DNA of 64,000 nucleotides from Methanobacteriota archaeon (GTDB lineage Archaea > Undinarchaeota > Undinarchaeia > Undinarchaeales > Undinarchaeaceae): NCBI GenBank assembly GCA_002687935.1, contig NZBN01000002.1, positions 102,592 to 166,591 of the forward strand. The letters run 5' to 3'. The position numbers were made by a program, and so were the translations under genes. Shown here piece by piece: positions 1 through 7,502 of the stretch (position 1 is the first letter of the stretch; each line of letters opens with the position of its first letter). Under the pieces are notes generated by a model, which worked only from the letters and a program-made list of their open reading frames with translations, ran no database searches and had not been told where the DNA came from.

Positions 1-497
1 CTTTCAGGATCCATCGCACCAGTTTTCTCAACTCTGAAATTGAAATTGTTTTTATCTATACTGTATGAAGCTATCGCAGCCTGCCACTTGGCGTGGTCCT
101 TTCCAGTTCCTAGGCTTGCTGTAGCTTCCAGTTTGATGTTCTGACCTTCGAGTAGTTTTACTAGAGGTATTTTGTCATCAGAAGGTGCAAGTTTGGAATC
201 AGAAGATTTTATGTCCCCAGAATATACAGTGCAGGGACCTTTCTTTACAAGGGTGTATTTAACTTCTGTATCGGGCTTCAATCTTGCAGGTGTCTTCAAA
301 GGAACTAGACCAAGTCTGTGTGAAAGAACCTCATCATAAAGGGCTGAACCATTGTCAATAAAAGTTACATCCCTTATAGCAAGGACTGGAATTTCTGAAA
401 GAATAATTCTTCGTAGAGTGTTGGCAAAAGCAGCTGTACTTTCCTCAAGAGTAAACTCGAGAACATCTCCCTCTTTTTTTACATTGCTAATTTTCAT
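1..497 (-). CDS. rpoD: DNA-directed RNA polymerase subunit D (Rpo3), partial
   Basis: Runs off the left edge of the window, so only the first 165 codons are present. The N-terminus (MKISNVKKEGDVLEFTLEES, then a segment containing FANTLRRIILSEIPVLAI) is the alpha-like dimerisation domain that pairs with subunit L during RNA polymerase assembly. It is the last visible gene of the uS13-uS4-uS11-RpoD operon, the conserved archaeal order. The start ATG lies 1 nt past the uS11 stop, and its Shine-Dalgarno GGAGGG is embedded in the last uS11 codons, implying translational coupling. Whether the C-terminal part carries ferredoxin-like Fe-S cysteines cannot be seen. Confidence 0.95.
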   Translation of the reverse strand, partial: MKISNVKKEGDVLEFTLEESTAAFANTLRRIILSEIPVLAIRDVTFIDNGSALYDEVLSHRLGLVPLKTPARLKPDTEVKYTLVKKGPCTVYSGDIKSSDSKLAPSDDKIPLVKLLEGQNIKLEATASLGTGKDHAKWQAAIASYSIDKNNFNFRVEKTGAMDPE

Positions 498-498
498 C

Positions 499-891
499 TT
501 ATACCCTCCTCCCTCTCTTTCCGCCCTTCTTCCTGAGATGACCATGCTGAACCGGTGTTGAATCTTCTATTTTATTTATTTTAAGACTGCTTCTTGTAAG
601 AGTTCTTATCGCTGTTTTTGCACCCGGGCCCTGTGATCGGGACTTGTTTCCCCCTGGCGCTCTTACATGAACATCAGCTGAGGTGAAACCTTTTGCAACT
701 ATTTCCTCAGAAATCTGAGATGCCATTTGAACAGCAGCGTATTGTTTTGACTTGTCTTTACCAAGCCTGACAACCATCCCACCAGACATAGATGAAATTG
801 TTTCAGCTCCGGTAACATCAGTTGCTGTTATATGGGTGTTGTTAAATGATGAGTATATTCTGATTATTGCCTTCTTTCCTTCTTTTGCCAT
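499..891 (-). CDS. rps11: 30S ribosomal protein uS11
   Basis: 130 aa, full family length. It shows the typical uS11 core (IIRIYSSFNNTHITATDVTG) and the basic C-terminus ending KKGGKRGRRV. uS11 binds 16S rRNA at the platform, near the mRNA exit. The start codon shares one base with the uS4 stop (TAATG on the minus strand), so translation is probably coupled within the operon. Confidence 0.97.
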   Translation of the reverse strand: MAKEGKKAIIRIYSSFNNTHITATDVTGAETISSMSGGMVVRLGKDKSKQYAAVQMASQISEEIVAKGFTSADVHVRAPGGNKSRSQGPGAKTAIRTLTRSSLKINKIEDSTPVQHGHLRKKGGKRGRRV

Positions 892-1592
892 TATTCTGAG
901 TCTCCTTTCTTTTCTTCTGAAGCTTCTTCTTTTACTTCTGCGGGTGCTTCTTCTTTCTTTTCCTCATCCTGAGAAGATTCAGTTTTTACTTCTACGGGTG
1001 CTTCTTCTTTCTTTTCCTCATCCTGAGAAGATTCAGTTTTTTCTTCTGCGGGTGCTTCTTCTGTTGCATTTTCTTCGCTTGATTCTTCAGCTTTCTTAGG
1101 TTTCTGAACTTTCTGCTCTCTTGAAGGACCAACATAAGCTATTGAATCTTCTTCATCAAGAGACAAAAGAGAACCAGGAACCCTTCGCCTTTCGCCGTCT
1201 ACAGTAACAAAGCCGTGTAGAACAATCTGCCGTGCCTCTTTTGCAGTGCTCGACATTCCCTTTTTGTGAACTATAGTCTGAAGACGCCTTTCAAGGAAGT
1301 CTGTGGCATCCAGAGCAAGTATATCACTTAGTTTTGAATCCTTGCTAATTACGCCCATTTTAAGTAATGTTCCAAGAAGTCTCTCCTGTTCAGCAGATGA
1401 ATCACCCTTAATTCCTGCTATTTGTCTTGCCAGAGACCTGAACTTTTTAACGAGTGATTCTGCTCTCCAGATTTCCTGCCTCTTTTTTAGGCCATACTGT
1501 CCTGAAAGTTTTGTTTCACGAGTTATTCTTTCCTGAATCCACATATGAGAAGGTGTGGAATACTTTTTTCGTGTTTTGATTGGATCACCCAT
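891..1592 (-). CDS. rps4: 30S ribosomal protein uS4 with repetitive acidic C-terminal tail
   Basis: 233 aa. The first ~165 residues are a normal archaeal uS4, with the S4 RNA-binding domain around FLERRLQTIVHKKGMSSTAK. From about residue 170 the protein continues as a lysine/glutamate tail built from an 18-residue repeat (core EEAPxExKTESSQDEEKK), about 2.5 copies, encoded by a 54-bp tandem DNA repeat. Such tails are absent from most uS4 proteins, so this part is probably disordered and not needed for ribosome binding; that is inference. It sits 2 nt downstream of uS13 in the same operon. Confidence 0.96.
   Translation of the reverse strand: MGDPIKTRKKYSTPSHMWIQERITRETKLSGQYGLKKRQEIWRAESLVKKFRSLARQIAGIKGDSSAEQERLLGTLLKMGVISKDSKLSDILALDATDFLERRLQTIVHKKGMSSTAKEARQIVLHGFVTVDGERRRVPGSLLSLDEEDSIAYVGPSREQKVQKPKKAEESSEENATEEAPAEEKTESSQDEEKKEEAPVEVKTESSQDEEKKEEAPAEVKEEASEEKKGDSE
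930..1066 (-). repeat. 54-bp tandem repeat inside rps4 tail
   Basis: Two full and one partial copy of a 54-bp unit, with the anchor GGGTGCTTCTTCT (plus strand) starting at 942, 996 and 1050, so the period is exactly 54 bp (18 codons). The first two copies are almost identical, indicating recent duplication by slippage or unequal recombination. The reading frame is preserved. Confidence 0.9.
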
Positions 1593-1594
1593 TA

Positions 1595-2038
1595 TTAACT
1601 CTTAGAAACCCCCATTGACGTTCCCTTTCTCCCTGTTGAGCGGGTTCTCTGACCTCGGACTTTCAAACCGAACATATGTCTTAGACCGCGATAATTCTTT
1701 AGCTTCTTATATTTGATAAGATCATCCCTGTTTGCAAACATAAGATTTGTGTCAAGAAGATGAAGGTCCTTTCCGGTTTCATTGTCCTTCCTTCTGTTTC
1801 TCATCCAAACTGGAAGATTTAGTGTATCAGTTGACTCCAAAATATTGTTAAGCTCCTTTAACTGCGCGTCACTTAATTCAGAAAGCCTTATACTTCGAGG
1901 AAGTCCCAGTTTAAGGCGGACAGCACTGGCAATTGAGAAACCAATACCATTCACACGAGTAAGCGCAGTCTCTATAGTAAGCTCCCCTGGAACATCCTTT
2001 CGCAGGAGCCTGATAATTGTCTTTGCTTCATCTGCCAT
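1595..2038 (-). CDS. rps13: 30S ribosomal protein uS13
   Basis: 147 aa. It has the N-terminal core (TIIRLLRKDVPGELTIETAL, VNGIGFSIASAV) and the basic C-terminal segment RGLRHMFGLKVRGQRTRSTG that reaches the subunit interface and contacts tRNA. It is the first gene of the uS13-uS4-uS11-RpoD operon, with a clear TATA box upstream at 2096-2104. Confidence 0.97.
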   Translation of the reverse strand: MADEAKTIIRLLRKDVPGELTIETALTRVNGIGFSIASAVRLKLGLPRSIRLSELSDAQLKELNNILESTDTLNLPVWMRNRRKDNETGKDLHLLDTNLMFANRDDLIKYKKLKNYRGLRHMFGLKVRGQRTRSTGRKGTSMGVSKS

Positions 2039-2095
2039 ATATCAAAACCATGCGTTGTTATAAGAAGAACGCACTCTATTTAGACAGTTAATCTC

Positions 2096-2104
2096 TTATT
2101 TAAA
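2096..2104 (-). promoter_or_regulatory. Archaeal TATA box for the rps13 operon
   Basis: TTTAAATAA read on the minus strand, about 60 nt upstream of the uS13 start, in the only non-coding gap between rps13 and the upstream gene. The spacing implies a leader of about 30 nt, unlike the near-leaderless starts elsewhere in the window. Confidence 0.6.
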
Positions 2105-2117
2105 GGTTACGCGGGAC

Positions 2118-2708
2118 TTATGAAGGCATAGGCTTGAGCTTAAGTTTAAGTTCATGTAGACGCTTGTGAATCTCAGGCCAGTGCTCAAATTCCAATTCAT
2201 TAAAAGAAATAGTTAGATTTGGAAGCTCCTCTTCGAAGATTATAGTCTCAAGATATGAAAGCTGACTATCCAGATTAGAAAGAACTGTTCCGGCTTTTAT
2301 GTGGAGTTCTGATTTTTTCAAAATATCTGAAATTATATCCCGTATCAAGGTGTGGAGGTTGTACAGAAGATTTATCTGGTGGTCAATTGCCCGAGATAGT
2401 TCTTTCTCCTTTCCAAGTAAAAACTCCCCTTTCTTTCCGAAATGTGCGAGCTCTTCCTCAGACTCAATTGATTCCAAAAGACGGCGAGTCTCAACTTCCA
2501 CTGCAAGAAGAGCCGCCCTGAGTTCTTCCTCATCATCCTCAAGTGTGTTGACTAAATCAAGAAGGATATCAAGTTCTTTTTTTGGATTGTTTGCAGGCTG
2601 AGTAAGACCTTTAAAATTTCCTGATAGCCAGTCCTTCTTTTTATTTATTGCAACAAGAACTTCTTTAAAGTGCTTGTCCGCTTTTTTAGATAAAGCATTC
2701 TTTGCCAT
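2118..2708 (-). CDS. Uncharacterised coiled-coil protein
   Basis: 196 aa, no family recognised. The sequence is almost entirely helical and charged, with a lysine-rich N-terminus and heptad-like leucine spacing through about residues 45-150 (LLDLVNTLEDDEEELRAAL, NLLYNLHTLIRDII). There is no signal peptide or membrane segment. It abuts the following membrane protein gene (its start base is that gene's last stop base), so the two are probably co-transcribed and may act together. Confidence 0.75.
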   Translation of the reverse strand: MAKNALSKKADKHFKEVLVAINKKKDWLSGNFKGLTQPANNPKKELDILLDLVNTLEDDEEELRAALLAVEVETRRLLESIESEEELAHFGKKGEFLLGKEKELSRAIDHQINLLYNLHTLIRDIISDILKKSELHIKAGTVLSNLDSQLSYLETIIFEEELPNLTISFNELEFEHWPEIHKRLHELKLKLKPMPS

Positions 2709-4309
2709 TATAGTTTCTTCCTGTGCCTCTTAGCTTTCTTGTAGAGTCCCCTGACTTTCTTTCCTCTTACTTTGTGAAGGAGCTTCTTCTCCCTCTTTGT
2801 CAGCTTACCTTCTTCATCAAGTATTTCAAGAGACCTCATTGCATCCTTTGCATCGTGTATGGGTTTGAGGATTCTATCATATCTCTTCTTTGTCATCTTT
2901 GGATGTGGATATGCAGGGTCAGGATATTTCCTGAGATAATCCTGGATAAGATAGAGGAAGGCATAACCTGGACCAAGGAAAATCATAATCATTAGAAGAC
3001 CAAGAACGACACCAAGACCCCAGCTTGCAGTGATGAAGGCATACATTGTTCCCGCTGTTACAAGCATAAGCATTCCCCAGATATAGCCTGGTTTTATGAC
3101 AAGTTCATAGTTCCACCACATTGAAGCTATACCGTAAGTAACTTTCCGCATGAAGCTTACATACCTGTCACGACCAAGGAGACGCAGAAGAGACTTCTCC
3201 ATATAGTAGTAAATTATGTCTCTCTTGAAATGATAATTCTTCCACTGATTGAATATATCCCCAAATACTGCAGTCATTTTGATTCCGTAAAACTCTGTAT
3301 CTTCCCAGGCGTTTTTGACTATAGGTCTGTAGAAATAGAAGAACTTCCACCAAGGAGCGTAGATAAGCTCACGACTTGTTATGACAACATCTTCAGGTTT
3401 GACATCCTCAACATATGAAACCCACTGCATGGCCGCAAGCTTAGCTTCGTGTTTTTCCATAACAGGGCGAAGAACCTCGAAATGGACACCCACGGGAAGT
3501 TTTGGTTTCTTTATCTTTGTTCTTGGAGCCATATGCAGACTTTCAATCTGATAAATAATTTCATTATCAAAAATCGCCTCCTTCTTACTGCCTTTAATCT
3601 CTGCCCAGAGTTCCGGGTCAATATCTCTCCAGAGATCCAACTCACCAGTAACAGCATTTATGGCGAAGGTTCCCTCCTTCATATGACCATGGCTGGAAAC
3701 AGAATAGGAGAACTTCCAGTATGGCTCATAAACCAGCATCTTGGTCATAAACCAAATGGTATTGAAATTTATGAAAAGCATTTTCTCGAAGAACCATTTA
3801 AGCTTCCATCTTACCTTCTCATAATCCCACAATACAGGGAAGGCAGGAGCATTATGCCACCACTGTTCCTTCACCATTGCTTTTCCAAGAAGCTGTTGGA
3901 GCTTCTTGGGACCCATAAGAGTTACTGTACCAAGTGAGTCAGCAGCTTTTTTTGCAGCCTCTGTAAAACCTGTTGTTGAAAGAAGTATAGCAGAATAACC
4001 CTGTGCAGCCTTCATTACAGCATTTATATGATTTACATCTCCAGCGTCAGCCGGATCAGTTCCACGTGTATAGCGAACAACTACACGCCCAAAGGGCCTT
4101 TCAATATCTTTTTTCTCTGCAAGAATATCTACTTTGTAAAGAACACCAGCTTCTTCTTTTGCAGGAATAACTTCGCCTTCTCTTCCGGTTTCCTTTGCAA
4201 GCTCGGAGGTTAAAATTTTGCCTCCACGAACCCCGACACTCCTTCGAGTAACATAGCCATACATACTCAAAAGTTCGTCCGAGAAATCAAGAAGTGTGTT
4301 TACATCCAT
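2708..4309 (-). CDS. Membrane protein with N-terminal Mrr-like nuclease-fold domain
   Basis: 533 aa. Residues ~35-145 resemble a type IV restriction endonuclease (Mrr) fold: alternating strands and helices with a DVNHINAVMKAAQGYSAILL segment and a TTGFTEAAKKAA helix, like the family's late helix. The usual catalytic Q/E-x-K is replaced by VVVRYTR, so cleavage activity is doubtful. The middle is rich in aromatic residues. Around residues 410-460 there are two hydrophobic segments (WGMLMLVTAGTMYAFIT and LGVVLGLLMIMIFLGPGYAF), followed by a very basic C-terminus. Co-transcribed with the downstream coiled-coil gene. Function unknown. Confidence 0.7.
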   Translation of the reverse strand: MDVNTLLDFSDELLSMYGYVTRRSVGVRGGKILTSELAKETGREGEVIPAKEEAGVLYKVDILAEKKDIERPFGRVVVRYTRGTDPADAGDVNHINAVMKAAQGYSAILLSTTGFTEAAKKAADSLGTVTLMGPKKLQQLLGKAMVKEQWWHNAPAFPVLWDYEKVRWKLKWFFEKMLFINFNTIWFMTKMLVYEPYWKFSYSVSSHGHMKEGTFAINAVTGELDLWRDIDPELWAEIKGSKKEAIFDNEIIYQIESLHMAPRTKIKKPKLPVGVHFEVLRPVMEKHEAKLAAMQWVSYVEDVKPEDVVITSRELIYAPWWKFFYFYRPIVKNAWEDTEFYGIKMTAVFGDIFNQWKNYHFKRDIIYYYMEKSLLRLLGRDRYVSFMRKVTYGIASMWWNYELVIKPGYIWGMLMLVTAGTMYAFITASWGLGVVLGLLMIMIFLGPGYAFLYLIQDYLRKYPDPAYPHPKMTKKRYDRILKPIHDAKDAMRSLEILDEEGKLTKREKKLLHKVRGKKVRGLYKKAKRHRKKL

Positions 4310-4374
4310 AAACGGGCATCACCAAGGGAATTCATTGCATTTATTACTAACTTAGTAGTTATTTATATTTGTTT

Positions 4375-5442
4375 ATGGTCGCAAATAAGACAGAAATAAA
4401 GGAGAATGGAGCAAAAATCCTGGTTCAGGAAGGAGCGCACACGCCAGAAAAGACTGTTGGTTTCTATAATGCCCGTATGGAATTTAACAGAGATTTCACC
4501 ATAGCAACGCTTTCAGCAGAAGCTCAAAAAGGCTGGAAAGTACTTGATGCATTCGGAGCTTCAGGAGTAAGAGGGATAAGACTTGCCCAAGAAATAGAAG
4601 ACATTGAACTTACAATAAATGACATAAGCAAGGGAGCTGTTGAGCTGATAAAAAGGAATGTAAAACGAAATAAAGTAAGTGCTGAAATTCTTCAGAGAGA
4701 TGCCGCAGCTCTGATGAATGAGAGAAAGTTTGATTTTATAGACCTTGACCCCTTTGGAAGTCCCTCTCAATTTCTTGAACCGGCATTCAGGAGTATTCGC
4801 AATAAAGGAATTGTTGGAATGACCGCAACGGATATGACAGCACTCTGCGGAGTCTATCCAAAAGTGGCAGAACGAAATTATGGAGGAAGAAGTTTAAGAA
4901 CAGAATACTGCCATGAACTTGGAGCCAGACTTGTTATAGCTGCTACTGCCAGAGCAGCTGCCAGATTTGAAAAGAGAATAGAAGTATTGTCAGTTCTGAA
5001 TGCAGACCATTATTTGAGAATAACATTGCGGGCAAGAGATGGTGCAGAGGGTGCAAACAAGTGTTTGACAAATATAAAACAAGGATACCACTGTTTCAAA
5101 TGTAATGAGCATGGTTTTGAGAAGAAATGTAGGTGCAGACAAAAAATAACAGAATTCGGACCAGTATGGAGCGGTCCAATATTTGAAAAGAAATTTATTA
5201 ATGAATCTTTAAAAACTGTAAAAAGGAAAAACTTTGGAACAGAAAAAAGACTTCTAAAAACCTTGGAAGTGATGAAAGAAGAAATTAGGAGTCCGGCATT
5301 TTACTACGACCTTCATAAGCACTACAAGGGAAATGTTCCGAAAATTTCCGAGGCAATAGAAAAGCTAAAAAAACAGGGAATAAAGGCAACAAGAACTCAT
5401 TTCAGCCCGACGGCAATAAAATCAGAAAAATTCAAAAAATGA
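4375..5442 (+). CDS. trm1: tRNA (guanine(26)-N(2))-dimethyltransferase Trm1
   Basis: 355 aa, close to the usual archaeal length. The SAM-binding motif I is VLDAFGASGVRGIR, and IDLDPFGSPSQFLEPA is the characteristic motif IV of Trm1. A cysteine cluster (CFKCNEHGFEKKCRCR) lies about residue 240, as expected for the family's zinc site. The enzyme methylates G26 at the D-arm/anticodon-arm junction of tRNAs. The ATG at 4375 is preferred over an in-frame TTG two codons earlier. Transcribed divergently from the Mrr-like membrane protein gene, convergent with tfb. Confidence 0.95.
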   Translation: MVANKTEIKENGAKILVQEGAHTPEKTVGFYNARMEFNRDFTIATLSAEAQKGWKVLDAFGASGVRGIRLAQEIEDIELTINDISKGAVELIKRNVKRNKVSAEILQRDAAALMNERKFDFIDLDPFGSPSQFLEPAFRSIRNKGIVGMTATDMTALCGVYPKVAERNYGGRSLRTEYCHELGARLVIAATARAAARFEKRIEVLSVLNADHYLRITLRARDGAEGANKCLTNIKQGYHCFKCNEHGFEKKCRCRQKITEFGPVWSGPIFEKKFINESLKTVKRKNFGTEKRLLKTLEVMKEEIRSPAFYYDLHKHYKGNVPKISEAIEKLKKQGIKATRTHFSPTAIKSEKFKK

Positions 5443-6363
5443 TTACTCTTCTTTTGCTGAAGCTTCACTCATTTTATCTGCTATACCCAGCTCATCTATA
5501 AGTTCCTTGTAACGATTTCTTATTGTAACTTCAGTAACACCAGCAACCTCGGCGACTTCTCGCTGGGTCCTCTTTTCATTTGACAAAGTTGAAGAAACAT
5601 AAATTGCGGCTGCGGCAACACCGGTTGGACCTCTGCCCGAAACAAGGTCATGTTCCTGTGCCTGTTTTAGGATTTTTATTGCCTCTTCCTGAACAGAAGG
5701 AGAAAGTTTTAGGGAAGATGAAAATCTTGAAATGTAATCTATAGGTGAAGTCGGAAGAAGTTTTATTTTCAGCTCTCTTGTTATGAATCTGTAAGTTCTT
5801 CCTATCTCTCTTTTCTTGACATTTGAAGCCTCGGCAATTTCATCAAGAGTTCTTGGAACATTGTGCTTTCTGCAGGCTGCATAGAGTGCGGCGGCAACAA
5901 CGCTTTCCATTGAACGTCCGCGAACAAGACCCTTTGTAACAGCCTTTCTGTAAATAAGCGCTGTAGTTTCCCTGATGTTCTTGGGCAAACTCAGAGTGCT
6001 TGAAATTCTGTCTAATTCACTCAGAGCAAAGCGGAGGTTCCTTTCAGTAGCTGTTGAAACTTGCTTATGCCATCTCTTAAGCCTGTAGAAAGATGCCCTC
6101 TTAGAGGGAGATAGTTTATACAAGTCACTGTATCCCTGATCTCCGATAGAAGTTGAAAGTCCCTTGTCGTGCCTTGTGTAAGTGAGAAATGAACCGGTCC
6201 TGTCACGCTTCTTCCTCTGCTCATAATCAAAAGCGCGCCATTCCTGAGTTGTATCAATTTGTCGCTCATCTATAACAATTCCACATTTATTGCAGACAGT
6301 CTCCGCTCTCTTTGAGTCAAAGGACACATTTTCTGAATTGCACTCAGGACATTTTTCCGACAT
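5443..6363 (-). CDS. tfb: Transcription initiation factor IIB (TFB)
   Basis: 306 aa. N-terminal zinc ribbon with cysteines 5, 8, 24 and 27; a B-finger region ([15 protein letters not shown]); then two cyclin repeats (about 105-190 and 200-290) with the family phrase [17 protein letters not shown] in repeat 1 and [15 protein letters not shown] in repeat 2. TFB bridges TBP bound at the TATA box to RNA polymerase. The start codon touches the gar1 stop, and the two genes are likely co-transcribed, as in many archaea. Confidence 0.97.
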   Translation of the reverse strand: MSEKCPECNSENVSFDSKRAETVCNKCGIVIDERQIDTTQEWRAFDYEQRKKRDRTGSFLTYTRHDKGLSTSIGDQGYSDLYKLSPSKRASFYRLKRWHKQVSTATERNLRFALSELDRISSTLSLPKNIRETTALIYRKAVTKGLVRGRSMESVVAAALYAACRKHNVPRTLDEIAEASNVKKREIGRTYRFITRELKIKLLPTSPIDYISRFSSSLKLSPSVQEEAIKILKQAQEHDLVSGRGPTGVAAAAIYVSSTLSNEKRTQREVAEVAGVTEVTIRNRYKELIDELGIADKMSEASAKEE

Positions 6364-6590
6364 TATACATACACCATTTTACCGAGCAAAGTATCATTAT
6401 CTTTTTTTACGGGCTTCACTGAAATATATGGGCTTGAAACAGGACCAAAAACTTCTGAAATCTTGCCAACAGTATTCCTGTCAGAATCGAAAGTTTTTGC
6501 ACCAGTTCTTGGCAGTTTTCTTATTTTTGAAGAACTGACAATTATATTTCCACTTTTTGACAAGTGAAGAACTTTTCCAAGTAATCCCAT
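6363..6590 (-). CDS. gar1: H/ACA RNA-protein complex component Gar1
   Basis: 75 aa beta-barrel protein ([20 protein letters not shown], with [14 protein letters not shown] typical of Gar1). It assembles with Cbf5, Nop10 and L7Ae in RNA-guided pseudouridylation. The reading frame is open to an ATG 7 codons further upstream at 6611, but the TATA box at 6618-6624 leaves room only for the internal ATG at 6590, which also matches family length. It heads a gar1-tfb pair. Confidence 0.92.
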   Translation of the reverse strand: MGLLGKVLHLSKSGNIIVSSSKIRKLPRTGAKTFDSDRNTVGKISEVFGPVSSPYISVKPVKKDNDTLLGKMVYV

Positions 6591-6617
6591 AGACTTAAAT
6601 AGTAGCATCAAAGGCAG

Positions 6618-6624
6618 TATATAA
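6618..6624 (-). promoter_or_regulatory. TATA box for gar1-tfb
   Basis: TTATATA on the minus strand, about 30 nt upstream of the Gar1 ATG at 6590; predicts a nearly leaderless transcript and fixes the gar1 start. Confidence 0.6.
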
Positions 6625-6634
6625 CCTTTTCTAA

Positions 6635-6859
6635 CTAGTTCTTATAATAAATAAGCCAAACAACGGCCCCAAGAAGGACGGTTACAGAGGCAAGAACGAC
6701 TGCATACAAGCCACCTGCAGGACCTAAGGATTCTGAAATTGAGAGGCCGCTAGTTGAATTTCCAGTATATACGAACATAAATAGAAGAAGTGAAAGTGCT
6801 GTTGCACTCAGGAAAAGTTTTACTAACCTTTCTTTTGAACTGGGTGTAGATTCTGACAT
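6635..6859 (-). CDS. Small two-helix membrane protein, unknown
   Basis: 74 aa (MSESTPSSKERLVKLFLSAT...). Two predicted membrane helices: LVKLFLSATALSLLLFMFVY and GLYAVVLASVTVLLGAVVWLIYY, with a short Ser/Gly-rich loop between. Not recognised. The frame stays open another 49 codons upstream into cobO, but the TATA box at 6881-6888 is 25 nt from the ATG at 6859, so that start is chosen. Confidence 0.75.
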   Translation of the reverse strand: MSESTPSSKERLVKLFLSATALSLLLFMFVYTGNSTSGLSISESLGPAGGLYAVVLASVTVLLGAVVWLIYYKN

Positions 6860-6880
6860 AGATAAATTGTGGATTACCAA

Positions 6881-6888
6881 ATATAAAT
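6881..6888 (-). promoter_or_regulatory. TATA box for the small membrane protein gene
   Basis: ATTTATAT on the minus strand, 25 nt upstream of the ATG at 6859; predicts a leaderless mRNA. Confidence 0.6.
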
Positions 6889-6899
6889 AGCTTGGCAAA

Positions 6900-7502
6900 T
6901 CAGTATTCCACACCCCAGCGACCCATAACACCGCGGTCAAATGGATGTTTTTCTCTTTGAAGAACTGTAACATAATCTGCCTCAGCTCGGATTTCTTCAG
7001 GAGCACCCCTACCTGTAAGAACTAGCTCAGTGGACTTGCTTTTGTTCTTTAACATTTCCAAAACATCCTCAGTTTTGATATATTTGAAACTGAGAGCAAC
7101 ATTTATTTCATCAAGAATAACAAGTCCAGAGTCTCCAGAGGATGTGACTTCTTTTGCGAGCTCAAGTGCGTCCTTGGAACTACTCACCATTTCAGTGCTA
7201 GTCATAAAACAATCTCTGCAGCTTCCACATGAATAATCCTTGTCCTTTTTGTACATCTCAGAGTAAGTACATTTTTTTCCAAATTGTTTTATTGTAAAAT
7301 TAGGCATAAAAGTCTCCGACGCCATGTACTCCCCAACATAAGTTCCCCCTTTCAGAAACTGTATCATGTAAACTTTTATGCCGTGTCCGATTGCACGTAA
7401 TGCCAATCCGAGAGCCGCAGTTGTTTTTCCCTTGCCATCTCCAGTATACACATGTACTAAACCAAGCCCAGTTTTTGCATCGCCTGTTTCCCCAAACCTC
7501 AT
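6900..7502 (-). CDS. cobO: Cob(I)alamin adenosyltransferase, CobO/BtuR type
   Basis: 200 aa. A P-loop GDGKGKTT at residues 21-28 (the inverted-orientation ATP site of this family) and the C-terminal ITVLQREKHPFD-type motif (VTVLQREKHPFDRGVMGRWG). It adenosylates corrinoids to make coenzyme B12. The start overlaps the stop of the class II ribonucleotide reductase gene by 4 bp (ATGA), so the two are translationally coupled: the enzyme making the cofactor is produced with an enzyme that uses it. A four-cysteine insertion (CTYSEMYKKDKDYSCGSCRDC, about residues 85-105) suggests a metal site seen in archaeal members. Confidence 0.93.
   Translation of the reverse strand: MRFGETGDAKTGLGLVHVYTGDGKGKTTAALGLALRAIGHGIKVYMIQFLKGGTYVGEYMASETFMPNFTIKQFGKKCTYSEMYKKDKDYSCGSCRDCFMTSTEMVSSSKDALELAKEVTSSGDSGLVILDEINVALSFKYIKTEDVLEMLKNKSKSTELVLTGRGAPEEIRAEADYVTVLQREKHPFDRGVMGRWGVEY

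Noticed and set aside
752-1099. Plus-strand open frame of 115 codons over rps11/rps4.
   Set aside because: It is the antisense of two well-supported ribosomal protein genes and its repeats mirror the rps4 repeat.
3449-3937. Plus-strand open frame of 162 codons inside the Mrr-like membrane protein gene.
   Set aside because: Antisense to a longer frame that shows domain structure, signal-free start and operon spacing.
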